Under the pieces are notes generated by a model that saw only the letters and a list, made by a program, of their open reading frames with translations, had not been told where the DNA came from and did no database searches. Position numbers and translations under genes: made by a program. A DNA stretch of 43,162 nt from JAFGHJ01 sp964534175 (lineage in GTDB: Bacteria; Hydrothermota; UBA3072), in NCBI GenBank assembly GCA_964534175.1, contig CAZHNS010000022.1, positions 1 through 43,162 of the forward strand, written 5' to 3'. Of this stretch, positions 24,559-33,700 are shown piece after piece. How positions within the stretch are numbered: the first letter of the stretch is position 1; each line of letters begins with the position of its first letter.

Positions 24559-24586
24559 AACATAGAATTTTGTATTCATTTGTCAA
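24559..24586 (-). promoter_or_regulatory. Leaderless promoter for the membrane protein gene
   Basis: Minus strand TTGACA (24586-24581), a 16-nt spacer, TATGTT (24564-24559), then 6 nt to ATG 24552. It overlaps the first codons of the longer open frame, arguing against the ATG at 24579. Confidence 0.65.
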
Positions 24587-24624
24587 TACCAGTTCACCGC
24601 ACCCCTTAAATTATCTCCTTCCCA

Positions 24625-24806
24625 AATAAAATATCAAAATGCAAAAAGCAAAATGACATATAAAAATGCAAAAACTAAAAAATGATATGAGGCATATTTC
24701 CGAAGATCTAAAAGGATTTTTTGTTGTTTTTTTATCAATTTTTTAATTTTAATTTGCGATTTTCCATTTTAATATTTGATTTTTACATTTTAATTGCTTT
24801 GCAGCA
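24625..24806. repeat. Imperfect inverted-pair intergenic repeat (ATCAAAAT family), copy 2
   Basis: Left arm AATATCAAAATGCAAAAAG and relatives (about 24630-24690); right arm CCATTTTAATATTTGATTTT and relatives (about 24735-24800). The 50-nt centre is not shared with the other copies. It occupies most of the 346-nt divergent gap between the membrane protein and the GGDEF gene; I see no gene there. Confidence 0.75.
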
Positions 24807-24863
24807 CTATATTTTTTGTGGCTAATATGCTATCGTAAAATGTTCGGAAAAACAACATTGGGC

Positions 24864-24892
24864 TTGACATATTGTTATAGAAAAGTTATATT
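24864..24892 (+). promoter_or_regulatory. Leaderless promoter of the diguanylate cyclase gene
   Basis: TTGACA at 24864-24869, a 17-nt spacer, TATATT at 24887-24892, and the ATG at 24899 after just 6 nt. A GGAGG lies directly inside the second and third codons, where it cannot act as a normal ribosome site for this start. Confidence 0.75.
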
Positions 24893-24898
24893 TTTAAT

Positions 24899-26422
24899 AT
24901 GGAGGTTTATAACGAAGTCCATTTCTTTAAATGGGTAGGTCAATTACTTGGAAATATCTCTATTTTCAGTAGAAGAGAGGGAGTGATTAGAGAAATACTG
25001 AGGTCGGTGCCTGAGATAACCGGTGCCGATCATTCTTCTTTTTTAGTACTTAAAGAAAATCCTGAAAAAATTGCCTACGATTATTCTACGAATAGAGGAA
25101 AATTTTCTACACACAAAAGTATGGCAAGATTGGCCACAGGTTTAGAAGGTGAAGTGATAAGGAAAAGGGATATTGTGGTTGCGAGAGATTCTTCTGAGCT
25201 ATTGAGCCCAAATGATGAAGTTCAAAATAGTGAAAAGAAATCTGTTATTGCCGTTCCGGTTATTTTACGAGGTGAGGTGGAAGGTATTTTGTATTTGTAT
25301 TATTTTGAGGGGCTTCCTGATGAATTAGAAAAAGTAAAAGAACTGATGAAGAGCTTATCTCCTGTTTTGGCTTTTGCTTTAGCAAATTCCAGGCTTTACC
25401 AGAGACTTGATACAACTATGAGAGAACTCCGGATTTCCTATGAATTGAGCAGGGCGATGATATCGAGCTTCGATATCAGTGAAATTATCGGGCAGATAGT
25501 CAAGCAAATAACCACGTACTTTGGCTACGAAATCATATCTATTTATATTGTAGACGAGGATGAACAGTATGCTATATTGGAATGGACTGTTGATGCTATA
25601 AGTGAGTTTAAGGGTACAAAGATAAAAATAGGGGAGGGTGGTATAATTAGCAGAGTGGTTGAATCTGGGCAACCTTATTATGCTGCAGATGTTTCAATGG
25701 TTCCTTTTCACGGACCGAGACCAAAAGGGTTCGAAAATAAATCTGCATTTTCGATACCTCTAAAAATTCAGGATAAAATTATTGGAGTTCTGGATATTGA
25801 GAGTCTCCGGATAGATGACTTCCCAAAATCTGTTAGGAGTTTATTGGTTGCTCTTGGTGCTCAGATTGCGATGGCAATCGAACGTTTTAGACTTTTTGAG
25901 GAAACGAAGAGACTTTCTACAGAAGATTCTCTCACCGGGGCAATTAACAGGAGGATGATGGAAGAGAAGTTAATGGAGCAGATAGAGGAAGCCAGAGTGA
26001 ACGAGGAAAAATTTGCCATTCTCTTTCTGGATCTTGATAATTTTAAAGAGTATAATGATAGATATGGGCATCAGAGAGGAGATGAAGGTCTTATGTCTTT
26101 TGTACTTACTATAAAAGAAACTCTTCAAGAAGGAGATTTGTTGGGGAGGTACGGCGGAGATGAGTTTATTTCCCTTTTACCAAAAACGGGTATTGATAGA
26201 GCTTTAAAGGTTGCCAATCATATGCTTAAAAAGGTAAGAGAAAATGAGCTTTTGAAGGGGTTGACTATGTCTATTGGAGTAGGGGTCTTTCCTGATGATG
26301 GTACGGATCTTGTGAGTCTGGTTAGATTTGCGGACGATTCCTGTTATCTCGCAAAAGAGAAAGGCGGGGACAGTGTTGAATGCGCATCTGAAAGAGGAAA
26401 AGAGGAAAAAGAAAATCTCTGA
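24899..26422 (+). CDS. GAF-GAF-GGDEF diguanylate cyclase
   Basis: A cytoplasmic 507-residue signalling enzyme predicted to make c-di-GMP. Two GAF-type sensor domains cover about 20-165 (VIAVPVILRGEVEGILYLY) and 185-335 (FSIPLKIQDKIIGVLDIES). The cyclase domain starts near 340 with the DSLTGAINRRMMEEKL signature. The active loop GGDEF is intact (419-423) and is preceded by FLDLDNFKEYNDRYGHQRGDE. The inhibitory I-site RxxD, expected just before the loop, reads QEGD (410-413), so product inhibition is probably absent. No membrane segment is seen; the GAF ligand is unknown. It stands 290 nt before the pilus operon, suggesting control of attachment or pilus function. Confidence 0.93.
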   Translation: MEVYNEVHFFKWVGQLLGNISIFSRREGVIREILRSVPEITGADHSSFLVLKENPEKIAYDYSTNRGKFSTHKSMARLATGLEGEVIRKRDIVVARDSSELLSPNDEVQNSEKKSVIAVPVILRGEVEGILYLYYFEGLPDELEKVKELMKSLSPVLAFALANSRLYQRLDTTMRELRISYELSRAMISSFDISEIIGQIVKQITTYFGYEIISIYIVDEDEQYAILEWTVDAISEFKGTKIKIGEGGIISRVVESGQPYYAADVSMVPFHGPRPKGFENKSAFSIPLKIQDKIIGVLDIESLRIDDFPKSVRSLLVALGAQIAMAIERFRLFEETKRLSTEDSLTGAINRRMMEEKLMEQIEEARVNEEKFAILFLDLDNFKEYNDRYGHQRGDEGLMSFVLTIKETLQEGDLLGRYGGDEFISLLPKTGIDRALKVANHMLKKVRENELLKGLTMSIGVGVFPDDGTDLVSLVRFADDSCYLAKEKGGDSVECASERGKEEKENL

Positions 26423-26711
26423 TAGAATACAAGCTGATGTTTACACAGAAGCAAATAGCATACAGAGAAAGAATTTTTTTTATTTAAACCAAATCACAAA
26501 ATCCCCCAAAGACTGTTACGAAACGTATAAAATACAATGGTTCCCCGATACTTAAAAGTGTTGAGCCAATCCGTGAAGTCTCGTTATCTGCTATGTATGA
26601 AACAAATTACATATTTTAGCATATGGTTACATAGTCGCAAAATATTAAGTCCTTAATAATTAGAAACTTAATTTGAGGAATGAAATTTGTATGATAAATT
26701 AAGGAGGAAAA
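26423..26711 (+). promoter_or_regulatory. Pilus operon leader with candidate sigma-54 promoter
   Basis: Within this 289-nt gap, TGG at 26624-26626 and GC at 26637-26638 are separated by exactly 10 nt (the -24/-12 spacing of sigma-54 promoters); the match to TGGCAC-N5-TTGCA is otherwise partial. The predicted start near 26650 leaves a leader of about 60 nt with AAGGAGG before the ATG 26712. Upstream (26500-26600) I see small stems but no recognisable riboswitch. Confidence 0.5.
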
Positions 26712-27161
26712 ATGAAAAATAAAGGTTTTAGTCTTATTGAGTTGTTGGTGGTTATAGTAACAATGGGAATAATTCTCGGCATATCAGTATTTTCTTATAG
26801 AAGTCTTTTCGCGAGGAGTGAATTGGAAAAGGCGATGAACGAAGTGAGAGCTTTTTATGAAGGTGTGAATAGGAAGGCGGTAACGCAAGGATATGCATAT
26901 ATTATTCAATTAGATAGAGAAAATGATTTGGTGGAATATGTTAATTCTACTGGTGCAAGACAGGATGCTATATTTTTTAAGGATAATCTGGATTTGGTTT
27001 TTGGCGGCGGAGAGGATGTAGTACGTTTAATAGTATATGTTGACGGATTTGTTAGAGATGAGGATGATGTCAGGGATTTTCGAGTGGAAGATGCTAATAC
27101 AGGAAAATCAATAAATTTTTATATTTCCCCACTTGGGATATTGGAGGCAAATTTACAATGA
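26712..27161 (+). CDS. Type IV minor pilin, GspH/FimT-like
   Basis: A 149-residue prepilin. The leader MKNKG is cut by prepilin peptidase before FSLIELLVVIV, leaving Phe1 and the conserved Glu5. A single hydrophobic helix is followed by a short globular domain (YAYIIQLDRENDLVEYV, ISPLGILEANLQ), as in FimT/GspH-type minor pilins. AAGGAGG precedes the ATG. It is the first of four minor pilin genes in tandem, overlapping the next by 4 nt (ATGA). With PilY1 downstream, this set should form the priming and tip complex of a type IV pilus. Confidence 0.9.
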   Translation: MKNKGFSLIELLVVIVTMGIILGISVFSYRSLFARSELEKAMNEVRAFYEGVNRKAVTQGYAYIIQLDRENDLVEYVNSTGARQDAIFFKDNLDLVFGGGEDVVRLIVYVDGFVRDEDDVRDFRVEDANTGKSINFYISPLGILEANLQ

Positions 27162-27643
27162 AGAAAAATAAAGGTTTTACTCTTATAGAGTTAATTGTCG
27201 CGATTCTCTTTTTTAGTATTGCAAGTGCTTCAATCGCAGTTTTTTATGCAACTAATAGTAATAGGGTTGTTACCTCCGAGAGAGATGCCAGGACAGAGGT
27301 TGCAGCTCAGAAGGTTTACGAAACATTTAAGGGTACTTTGATGCAGAGAATGTATGATCCGGGAGGCAATTATGAACAGCTTGTTTTTGATTCAATATGG
27401 GAAACATTTAATGAAGACGATACTGTTTTCAAAATTACGGACAATATAAATGGTGTTTTATTTAATAGTAGTATAATTATAGATTCTTTTCAGTTTGATA
27501 GAGATAAGACAGGTGGAGTGGACGATAAAAATTTAGCAAAGACCTTTAATTCTGGTTCCCGTATATGGGCGACAGTCAGGACTAAAAATTTATCTGGAGG
27601 AGATTCTATAGAAATGCAGACGGTTTTCAGTCATCACCGTTAA
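27158..27643 (+). CDS. Type IV minor pilin, PilV-like
   Basis: A 161-residue prepilin: leader MKKNKG, then FTLIELIVAILFFSIASASIAVFY with Glu5 intact. The globular part (about 35-161) carries VAAQKVYETFKG and QFDRDKTGGVDDKN but no motif I can name. Its position between the FimT-like and PilW-like genes suggests the PilV/GspI slot; the assignment rests on order. The ATG overlaps the previous stop. Confidence 0.82.
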   Translation: MKKNKGFTLIELIVAILFFSIASASIAVFYATNSNRVVTSERDARTEVAAQKVYETFKGTLMQRMYDPGGNYEQLVFDSIWETFNEDDTVFKITDNINGVLFNSSIIIDSFQFDRDKTGGVDDKNLAKTFNSGSRIWATVRTKNLSGGDSIEMQTVFSHHR

Positions 27644-27658
27644 ATTGAGGAGAAAAAG

Positions 27659-28285
27659 ATGAAAAATAGAGGTTTTACTTTAGTTGAATTAATGGTAGTC
27701 CTGGTTTTTATGGGTATTATTTCTGTTTTTATTTATCAGCAGTTTATATTACAACAGGCCGGATTAAGAGAACAGCAAGAGTTTTCCCGTGTAAATATTA
27801 AAGCCAGAAGGGCAAGCGAGTATGTTGTAAATGAACTCAGGCATATAGGTTTTAGCAGGAGACCTCTTTCACCGGACGACAAATTTGGAATCGTTCAGGG
27901 CAGCAGCAATTCGATTTATTATACACATGATCTTTTTGGGAGTACTGAAGGTGTGGTCGACCCGGACGATATTCATTCGATAAGAATAAGTGATAATATT
28001 CTTTATATAGACGACGATAGGGCGGCAGATTTTCTCGACTCTCTTGGCTTTACTTATATCGATGTTAATGGGGATACTATTAATTCTGCTGCGATTGTCG
28101 AGGAAGTCGATTCAAATGGAGTATGGATGATGGAAGACCCGACTACCCCCGGAAATGATCCGGGAAGATATCCAATAAACTTAATCGATTATTCAATTCG
28201 ATTTGTATATCCTGATGGCTCAAAGACAGTAACTTATCATGAAACGGTTCAGATCAGAAACGTAAGAGGCCCGAGGTTGAATTAG
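27659..28285 (+). CDS. Type IV minor pilin, PilW/GspJ-like
   Basis: A 208-residue prepilin: leader MKNRG, then FTLVELMVVLVFMGIISVFIY with Glu5. The region that follows, QQAGLREQQEFSRVNIKARRASEYVVNELRHIGF, is typical of PilW, which has a long helix and a paired-residue region after the anchor. The C-terminal part is strand-rich and Asp-rich (SDNILYIDDDRA). TTGAGGAG supplies the ribosome site 16 nt after the previous gene. Confidence 0.85.
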   Translation: MKNRGFTLVELMVVLVFMGIISVFIYQQFILQQAGLREQQEFSRVNIKARRASEYVVNELRHIGFSRRPLSPDDKFGIVQGSSNSIYYTHDLFGSTEGVVDPDDIHSIRISDNILYIDDDRAADFLDSLGFTYIDVNGDTINSAAIVEEVDSNGVWMMEDPTTPGNDPGRYPINLIDYSIRFVYPDGSKTVTYHETVQIRNVRGPRLN

Positions 28286-28293
28286 GAGGAACG

Positions 28294-28881
28294 ATGAAGA
28301 AAGTAAAAGAGAAAAAAGGTATTTCAATGGTTGTTGTGCTTTGGGTAGTAACTATTCTGACAGTTGTTGTAGCTGCCACTGCATTGATGACTTATAGCGA
28401 TATAACTTCAGCAATAAATCTGAAAAAGAGGTACAGAACCCTGAGAGCTGCGGAAGCTCCCAGTGATTTTGTGATTTCTTACCTGCCTGAGTATAAAAAG
28501 CTACATGAACTTGATACATTACTTTTTTATAGTACTTATAATTATATGTTGTATGAGAATAACTATGTCGACACGATTTTATCCTATCCTTTTTATCTAT
28601 CCGTAGATAATTCAATAATTGGCTGCTTGGCTTTGCCAGATTTTATAAATTATCATAGAGATTCCTCTCTTATTGTATATTCTTCTACTGTTGGTCCTGA
28701 CGGTGGGGTTTATACCGACACGGTAAATCCCAGATTTACGCAGGATGGTGCAGTGCTTTATTACAGGACGAGAGGAGTCATTTCGAAAAGTAGTGATATT
28801 GTTGCCTATCGAAGAATCAAAAACGCTAGCTCTTTTAATATACCTTCGGGAGGGGCTGGTTTTGGGCATACTATGTATTAA
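28294..28881 (+). CDS. Type IV minor pilin, PilX/GspK-like
   Basis: A 195-residue prepilin-like protein: leader MKKVKEKKG, then ISMVVVLWVVTILTVVVAATAL. The VVVLW segment and the lack of Glu5 (position 5 is Val) are characteristic of GspK/PilX-type tip pilins, which cap the minor pilin complex. Its length is that of PilX, not of the much larger GspK. The globular part contains RYRTLRAAEAPSDFVISYL, resembling the PilX sequence after the anchor. AGGAGG sits ideally before the ATG. Next gene follows after 28 nt. Confidence 0.84.
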   Translation: MKKVKEKKGISMVVVLWVVTILTVVVAATALMTYSDITSAINLKKRYRTLRAAEAPSDFVISYLPEYKKLHELDTLLFYSTYNYMLYENNYVDTILSYPFYLSVDNSIIGCLALPDFINYHRDSSLIVYSSTVGPDGGVYTDTVNPRFTQDGAVLYYRTRGVISKSSDIVAYRRIKNASSFNIPSGGAGFGHTMY

Positions 28882-28909
28882 ATATTATAATATGTAATGG
28901 AGGCTGAAT

Positions 28910-29518
28910 ATGTTTATTTTAATTTTAACTTTTTTGGGAACTTATGAATGGTATCCCGTTGAGTCGGGAAACGTTTCGAAGGAGGTATCGGAGTCCTCTG
29001 TTGTGAAAAGTTTTGGAAAAAACAGATTGAGAAAATCTTTTGTAAAATTGGATTCTGATATTTTTACAGGCGGTTGTATGGTTCTTTTGCCAAAAGGTTA
29101 TACAGTATTAGAGGTTCCTGAAGGATTGAAGTTGATGGAAAATTATATTGAAATAGAAAATCTTGACAGATATTCTGCCGTTTATGAATCCGGTGAGCTG
29201 GAGAAAAAATGGAATAAGCTGAAAAGAGAATTGACGAAAAGTATTGGAGGAATTTCTTTCAGGACTCCTTCTCTAGAAGTATTACGCAAGCGATTGTTAC
29301 CCGGCAGTGTTTCTCATCCTGATAAGGCAACGGATGTTTCTCAGACTGAAGAAGACCAAGATATTGAGTATCCAAGGGAGGTTTACTACTCATTTTTATT
29401 AATTGAAAAGCATGGAAAACAGGTAATAATTCCTGTGCTCCTTGTTTTATCTCCTGTTGATGAAATCTATAAGCAAATCAGAAAGGAAATGAGTGAGGCT
29501 AAAGGGGGTGCGAAATGA
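28910..29518 (+). CDS. Pilus-operon protein of unknown function, probably exported
   Basis: I do not recognise this 202-residue protein. It starts MFILILTFLGTYEWYPVESG, a very short hydrophobic stretch that could be a signal peptide. The rest is charged and mixed (KLDSDIFTGGCMVLLPKGY, KKWNKLKRELTKSIGG, EVYYSFLLIEKHGKQVII), with no transmembrane helix and no known motif. ATGGAGGC precedes the ATG. It overlaps the pilY1 start by 4 nt, so it is tightly coupled to PilY1 and may assist its export or folding. That role is inferred from position only. Confidence 0.7.
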   Translation: MFILILTFLGTYEWYPVESGNVSKEVSESSVVKSFGKNRLRKSFVKLDSDIFTGGCMVLLPKGYTVLEVPEGLKLMENYIEIENLDRYSAVYESGELEKKWNKLKRELTKSIGGISFRTPSLEVLRKRLLPGSVSHPDKATDVSQTEEDQDIEYPREVYYSFLLIEKHGKQVIIPVLLVLSPVDEIYKQIRKEMSEAKGGAK

Positions 29519-32500
29519 GAAAGATTTTTATTTTGTTTCTTTTTCCTCTTTTCGTCTTTTCTCACATAACCGACGAGAGATTATTTACTACAAGTGATGT
29601 TCCATCTTCAGTAATGATACTTCTTGATCGTTCCTTGTCTATGGACGAAACAACCTATAATTATGAAGTTTTAGTTAGGTTAAATGATTATAATAATGGT
29701 AATCATGATGACGAATTGGACGGATGGTATGACTCAACTTTAATTCCTGATGGACCTGGTTCGATAGGCGATTTCGACGGACAGGCTGCAAGTTCCGAAT
29801 ACATTTTAGAGGTTGATTGGAGTAATTGGTGGTCTTGGCGTACACCAAGAGTCGATTTAACCTGGACTTTGATGATAAAAAGCGGGGGAAACTGGTATAC
29901 TTATAGCGGTGGTAGTCATTCATGGTGGGGGCGGTCGGGTAGTCGAATTTTAACAATTGATGTTACCGGTCTTGGAGATATCGAAGATATACAATGTTAT
30001 CTTGATATAGAATTAGATTACTTGGATATTGAGGATATGCAAATCGATTTAATAAAGACACCGCGGGATACCCCTTATGAATCGACGAGAATAAAAGATG
30101 CTTTACTTGTTATTCATTCACTTCTTGATGCAAACAATGACGGTTTTGTAACTGAAGAAGATGAAGAGTATTTACCAGTAGAAATTGCTCAGGGCTGCCA
30201 TCGAACGGATAAAACAGGGCGTGTCTTTGTGCCGCTCAGCACTCACTCTTCTTACTGGGATTCGGATCTTGGGCAAAGTTACAATGAAACTACGCATAAT
30301 TGGGATAATGTAGGTAGCGGAACGATGTATACTGATACTATAGGAAGCCATTTTACAGATGTATGGGATCATATAAATTATACTGATTTAGGAACATATA
30401 CACCTAATGGGATGTTAATCGCCCATGCGGTCGAATCCATAGAAGCCTTTACCACTTTCCATCCAGAATTATGGTGCATGCAGCATTGTTTGATTCTTAT
30501 TACGGACGGCGAGCCCAATGCTCCTCGAGAGACGTGTAATCCTACTTCGGGGACTGGTACGGATTATGAATCGGGATCTAAAGATATGGTTCGGGAAGCA
30601 TATATGGCATGGCACGATCATTCTATAAAAGTATTTACGGTTGGATTTGGTACAGGTATCACTGACGACGGAGCCCGTGCTCTCAACTGGGCTGGTTATC
30701 ATGGGGGCTCTCAGGCGGCGGATTCTGCTTTTATCGATTCTATGGTCGATGTGGAAAGCATGGACACATCAGCTGTTGATGGTTCTTCTTGTGGCATGAG
30801 TGATCCTAGGGATCATTTTCTTACGGGTTACGCCTATATTGCATCCGACGCAAATGCTCTTGCTGGTGCTCTTGGTAAAATATTTAGAGAAATTTCAGGA
30901 TATCAAAACAGGTCCTTTACATCAGCAGAGGTAACTTCTGTTGAGGAGGAATTTTTATCAACGGAATATCAGTCGAGGCTGTATATTGCTTCCTTCTTGC
31001 CTGATACAACACCTTTATGGCATGGAGATCTTAGAGCTTTGAAATTGACTGCGGGTGTAATCGACCTAGATGATATACCGGATTCTGTTCTTATATGGTC
31101 GGCAGGTGATTCTATTGCAAATGATACAGCTGATGCAAGACCAATTTATGGTATTAAATCGAATACCCTGCTCCAATTTGATACTATTAACTTTGACGCT
31201 TCCGATTTAGATGTTTCTTCCTCTGAGGTTTCTAATGTGATTGACAGGATAAGAGATGGAAATTCTGATGACAACTTAGGTTATTTAGGAGATATTTTCC
31301 ATTCCTCACCTCTGCGAGTACAGTCTCCGAATTATTTCTATGAAGACGAAGGCTGGGATAGTTTTTATAATGTTCTTAGTGAAAACAGAAGCTCGCTTAT
31401 TTATGCAGGCGGCAATGACGGTATGCTTCACGTATTCGCGGATACGATATATGGTCAGTTTGGTAAAGGAGGACATGAAATTGCAGGTATAATACCTATG
31501 AATTTTATCTCTAAAGTAAGAAATTTATCTTCTACGCATGATTACTTTGTGGACGGAGACCCAATGGCGGCGGATGTGTGGTTCCCTACTAGTAATGCTG
31601 ATAGCACAAAGGAATGGGATGAATGGCACACAGTTTTAATTGCGCCTCAGGGAGAGGGAGGAAGAGCCTTTACTGCTTTAGATGTTACGGATCCGTTGAA
31701 TGAAACTGTTCATCCCGTGACTTCCCTGAATTTTTTGTTTGATGCGTGGCAAAGTGACACTTTAAAGGAAAGGTTGGGGTATACTACTTCGTCTCCGATA
31801 ATGTATAAGGTCGGTGTAGATTGGACAGGTTATCCGGGAAGATATATTGACCGTTTTTACGCTTTTGTTGGGGGAGGACAGTTCCCCGACCCGATGGATA
31901 TCTCACTTATTGATTCTATTTCCGCGGGTTCGGTGAAAGGAAATGATATTATTGCTTTTGACGTCTGGGCTGCTACTTCTGATATTGATGGTAATATAAT
32001 TTTTATACCCTCCGCTGGGGGAAGTATGAATTATCCTTTTGTTGCTACGCCTGCTATCATAAATGTAGATCCTCAATTCGGCAACCGATATGATTATTTA
32101 TTCATTCCGGATGCGGCGGGTCAACTCTGGTTTGTTAATCTCAAAATCTCTAATCCTTTAGAGTGGAGAGCAAGGAAAATATTTCAGCCTCCATTACCTA
32201 CTTCCAGTGATTCGGCGGAAATTTATAACTGGCATCCTGCTCATTACAGACCTCTTATATGGAAAGATCCTGCTTACGGAGGTTACTGGATTGCTTATGG
32301 GACGGGAAACCGTTCGAATATTTTCGGTGAATGCGCTGAACGTTTTTATGCTCTTCATTACGATTTAGATGCATTTGGCGATACCTCTAACATCCCTCTT
32401 TATTCTGAAGATTCTCTGGGATTACCCGGGAATGAAACTGATTGCGGCTGGATGATTCAGCTTACACATGATAGAGAAAAAGTAGTGACGCCGGCAATTT

Positions 32501-32808
32501 ATTTTCAGGATTCTCTTGAATTCTTTACCTTTTCTCCGGGAGGATCAGCAGAAATCGGTCCATGTGATATTGGGGGAACAGGTTCTGCCGCTCGTTCTTA
32601 TACGATGCATATAAGAACGGGTAATTCGTTCAACCCGGAGGGAATAGTAATGGGTTCCGGGATGCCACAACCACCCAGTTATAGCTTTAGTATATCGGGA
32701 GAAGGTAAGAAGGTAGTTCAATCTGGTGGGACGATTCAGGTTTTGGATATAGGTTCATTTATGTCGTTTAGGCAGCATATATTATGGAAAGACGAAGATC
32801 GAGATTGA
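29515..32808 (+). CDS. pilY1: PilY1-type pilus tip adhesin with von Willebrand A domain
   Basis: A 1097-residue exported protein (signal MRKIFILFLFPLFVFS). An N-terminal vWA-like domain has a MIDAS motif DRSLS (Asp38, Ser40, Ser42) and the later LITDGEPNAP and KVFTVGFGTG strands. Inserted near 205-216 is an EF-hand-type loop, DANNDGFVTEED, with ligands Asp205, Asn207, Asp209, Thr213 and Asp216. The C-terminal half (about 560-1010) is the PilY1 quinoprotein-like beta-propeller (SLIYAGGNDGMLHVF, FIPDAAGQLWFVNLK). PilY1 proteins act at the pilus tip in adhesion, and in retraction control through calcium. The gene overlaps both neighbours and closes the minor pilin series, as in classical pilV-W-X-Y1 operons. 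Confidence 0.93.
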   Translation: MRKIFILFLFPLFVFSHITDERLFTTSDVPSSVMILLDRSLSMDETTYNYEVLVRLNDYNNGNHDDELDGWYDSTLIPDGPGSIGDFDGQAASSEYILEVDWSNWWSWRTPRVDLTWTLMIKSGGNWYTYSGGSHSWWGRSGSRILTIDVTGLGDIEDIQCYLDIELDYLDIEDMQIDLIKTPRDTPYESTRIKDALLVIHSLLDANNDGFVTEEDEEYLPVEIAQGCHRTDKTGRVFVPLSTHSSYWDSDLGQSYNETTHNWDNVGSGTMYTDTIGSHFTDVWDHINYTDLGTYTPNGMLIAHAVESIEAFTTFHPELWCMQHCLILITDGEPNAPRETCNPTSGTGTDYESGSKDMVREAYMAWHDHSIKVFTVGFGTGITDDGARALNWAGYHGGSQAADSAFIDSMVDVESMDTSAVDGSSCGMSDPRDHFLTGYAYIASDANALAGALGKIFREISGYQNRSFTSAEVTSVEEEFLSTEYQSRLYIASFLPDTTPLWHGDLRALKLTAGVIDLDDIPDSVLIWSAGDSIANDTADARPIYGIKSNTLLQFDTINFDASDLDVSSSEVSNVIDRIRDGNSDDNLGYLGDIFHSSPLRVQSPNYFYEDEGWDSFYNVLSENRSSLIYAGGNDGMLHVFADTIYGQFGKGGHEIAGIIPMNFISKVRNLSSTHDYFVDGDPMAADVWFPTSNADSTKEWDEWHTVLIAPQGEGGRAFTALDVTDPLNETVHPVTSLNFLFDAWQSDTLKERLGYTTSSPIMYKVGVDWTGYPGRYIDRFYAFVGGGQFPDPMDISLIDSISAGSVKGNDIIAFDVWAATSDIDGNIIFIPSAGGSMNYPFVATPAIINVDPQFGNRYDYLFIPDAAGQLWFVNLKISNPLEWRARKIFQPPLPTSSDSAEIYNWHPAHYRPLIWKDPAYGGYWIAYGTGNRSNIFGECAERFYALHYDLDAFGDTSNIPLYSEDSLGLPGNETDCGWMIQLTHDREKVVTPAIYFQDSLEFFTFSPGGSAEIGPCDIGGTGSAARSYTMHIRTGNSFNPEGIVMGSGMPQPPSYSFSISGEGKKVVQSGGTIQVLDIGSFMSFRQHILWKDEDRD

Positions 32809-33668
32809 TTTTCTGGGTGATTCTCCTTTTGATATTTGGTTGCGGGAAAGAAAAAGATTCCTCACCCAAAATGGAGGCAGTGGATTTTGTATCCTCTGAG
32901 TTTACCCCTTCTAATCCTAGAACAACGGATCCAATTATTATTGATCCCGCTTTAGTTGCGGGAAAAAACGTCGAACTTAAATGGATGGTTAATGGTGTTT
33001 TTCAGGATGTTGACAAAGCAAAATTGTCTTCAGACCTTTTTGTTAAGGGAGATACTGTAGTATGCTTAATTTTAGTCGACGGAAAGGAAAGAAAAAAGGT
33101 AGGACCTGTTGTTATAGCGAATACCAAACCGGAAGTCATTCAGGTACGAATAGAACCATCGGAACCGCATCACGGAGAGGAACTTTCTCTTAAAGGCGAT
33201 GTGAGAGACCCCGACGATACTGATGATATAAGTTTTATGGCGGATTGGTTCATAAACGGAGAGCACGCTTTTAGCGGAGAAAAGTTAAGCGGAGATAGAA
33301 TAAAGGCTGGTGATGAGATTTACGCGGAAGTTGAGGCTTTCGATGGTTTCGAAAGAGGAACAAAAGTTCAAACCGGGAAAATTGCCGTCCAGAATTCGGT
33401 ACCTGAAATTAAAATAGGTTCTTTAGAATCTAAGGAGCGATTAATGAATTACGATATAGAAATTACAGATGTGGATGGAGATCAAGTTAATCTGTTGCTC
33501 GAAGAGGGTCCCCCGGGTATGAGACTTGAAGGGGAAAAACTCGTCTGGGAAGCTTCCGAAGTGGAAAAAGATACTTCATTTGTCGTAAAAATAAAAGCCA
33601 GGGATGAAAGAGGAGGGGAAACCAGTTTTTCTTTCTCCCTGGATTTAAAAAAGCGCGAAATGCAGTAA
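32784..33668 (+). CDS. Lipoprotein with Ig-like repeats, end of pilus operon
   Basis: A 294-residue predicted lipoprotein: MERRRSRLIFWVILLLIFGC, with the lipidated Cys at 20. The mature part looks like two or three Ig/cadherin-like modules: residues about 34-110 (VELKWMVNGVF), 115-205 (VRDPDDTDDISFMADWFING) and 206-290 (IEITDVDGDQVNLLLEEGPPGM, FVVKIKARDERGG). The last resembles dystroglycan/cadherin-type repeats and has acidic calcium-binding character. It overlaps the end of pilY1 by 25 nt and has no ribosome site of its own, so translation is probably coupled. It may anchor or dock the pilus at the envelope; that is inference. A long hairpin follows at 33701-33733. Confidence 0.8.
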   Translation: MERRRSRLIFWVILLLIFGCGKEKDSSPKMEAVDFVSSEFTPSNPRTTDPIIIDPALVAGKNVELKWMVNGVFQDVDKAKLSSDLFVKGDTVVCLILVDGKERKKVGPVVIANTKPEVIQVRIEPSEPHHGEELSLKGDVRDPDDTDDISFMADWFINGEHAFSGEKLSGDRIKAGDEIYAEVEAFDGFERGTKVQTGKIAVQNSVPEIKIGSLESKERLMNYDIEITDVDGDQVNLLLEEGPPGMRLEGEKLVWEASEVEKDTSFVVKIKARDERGGETSFSFSLDLKKREMQ

Positions 33669-33700
33669 GATTTTCCTTCCTTTCTTGCATTTCTCTGAGG

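Noticed and set aside
26470..26640. c-di-GMP riboswitch before the pilus operon
   Set aside because: The gap invites this idea, but I find none of the conserved GEMM segments (CACGCA, GACGCAAAGCC-like).
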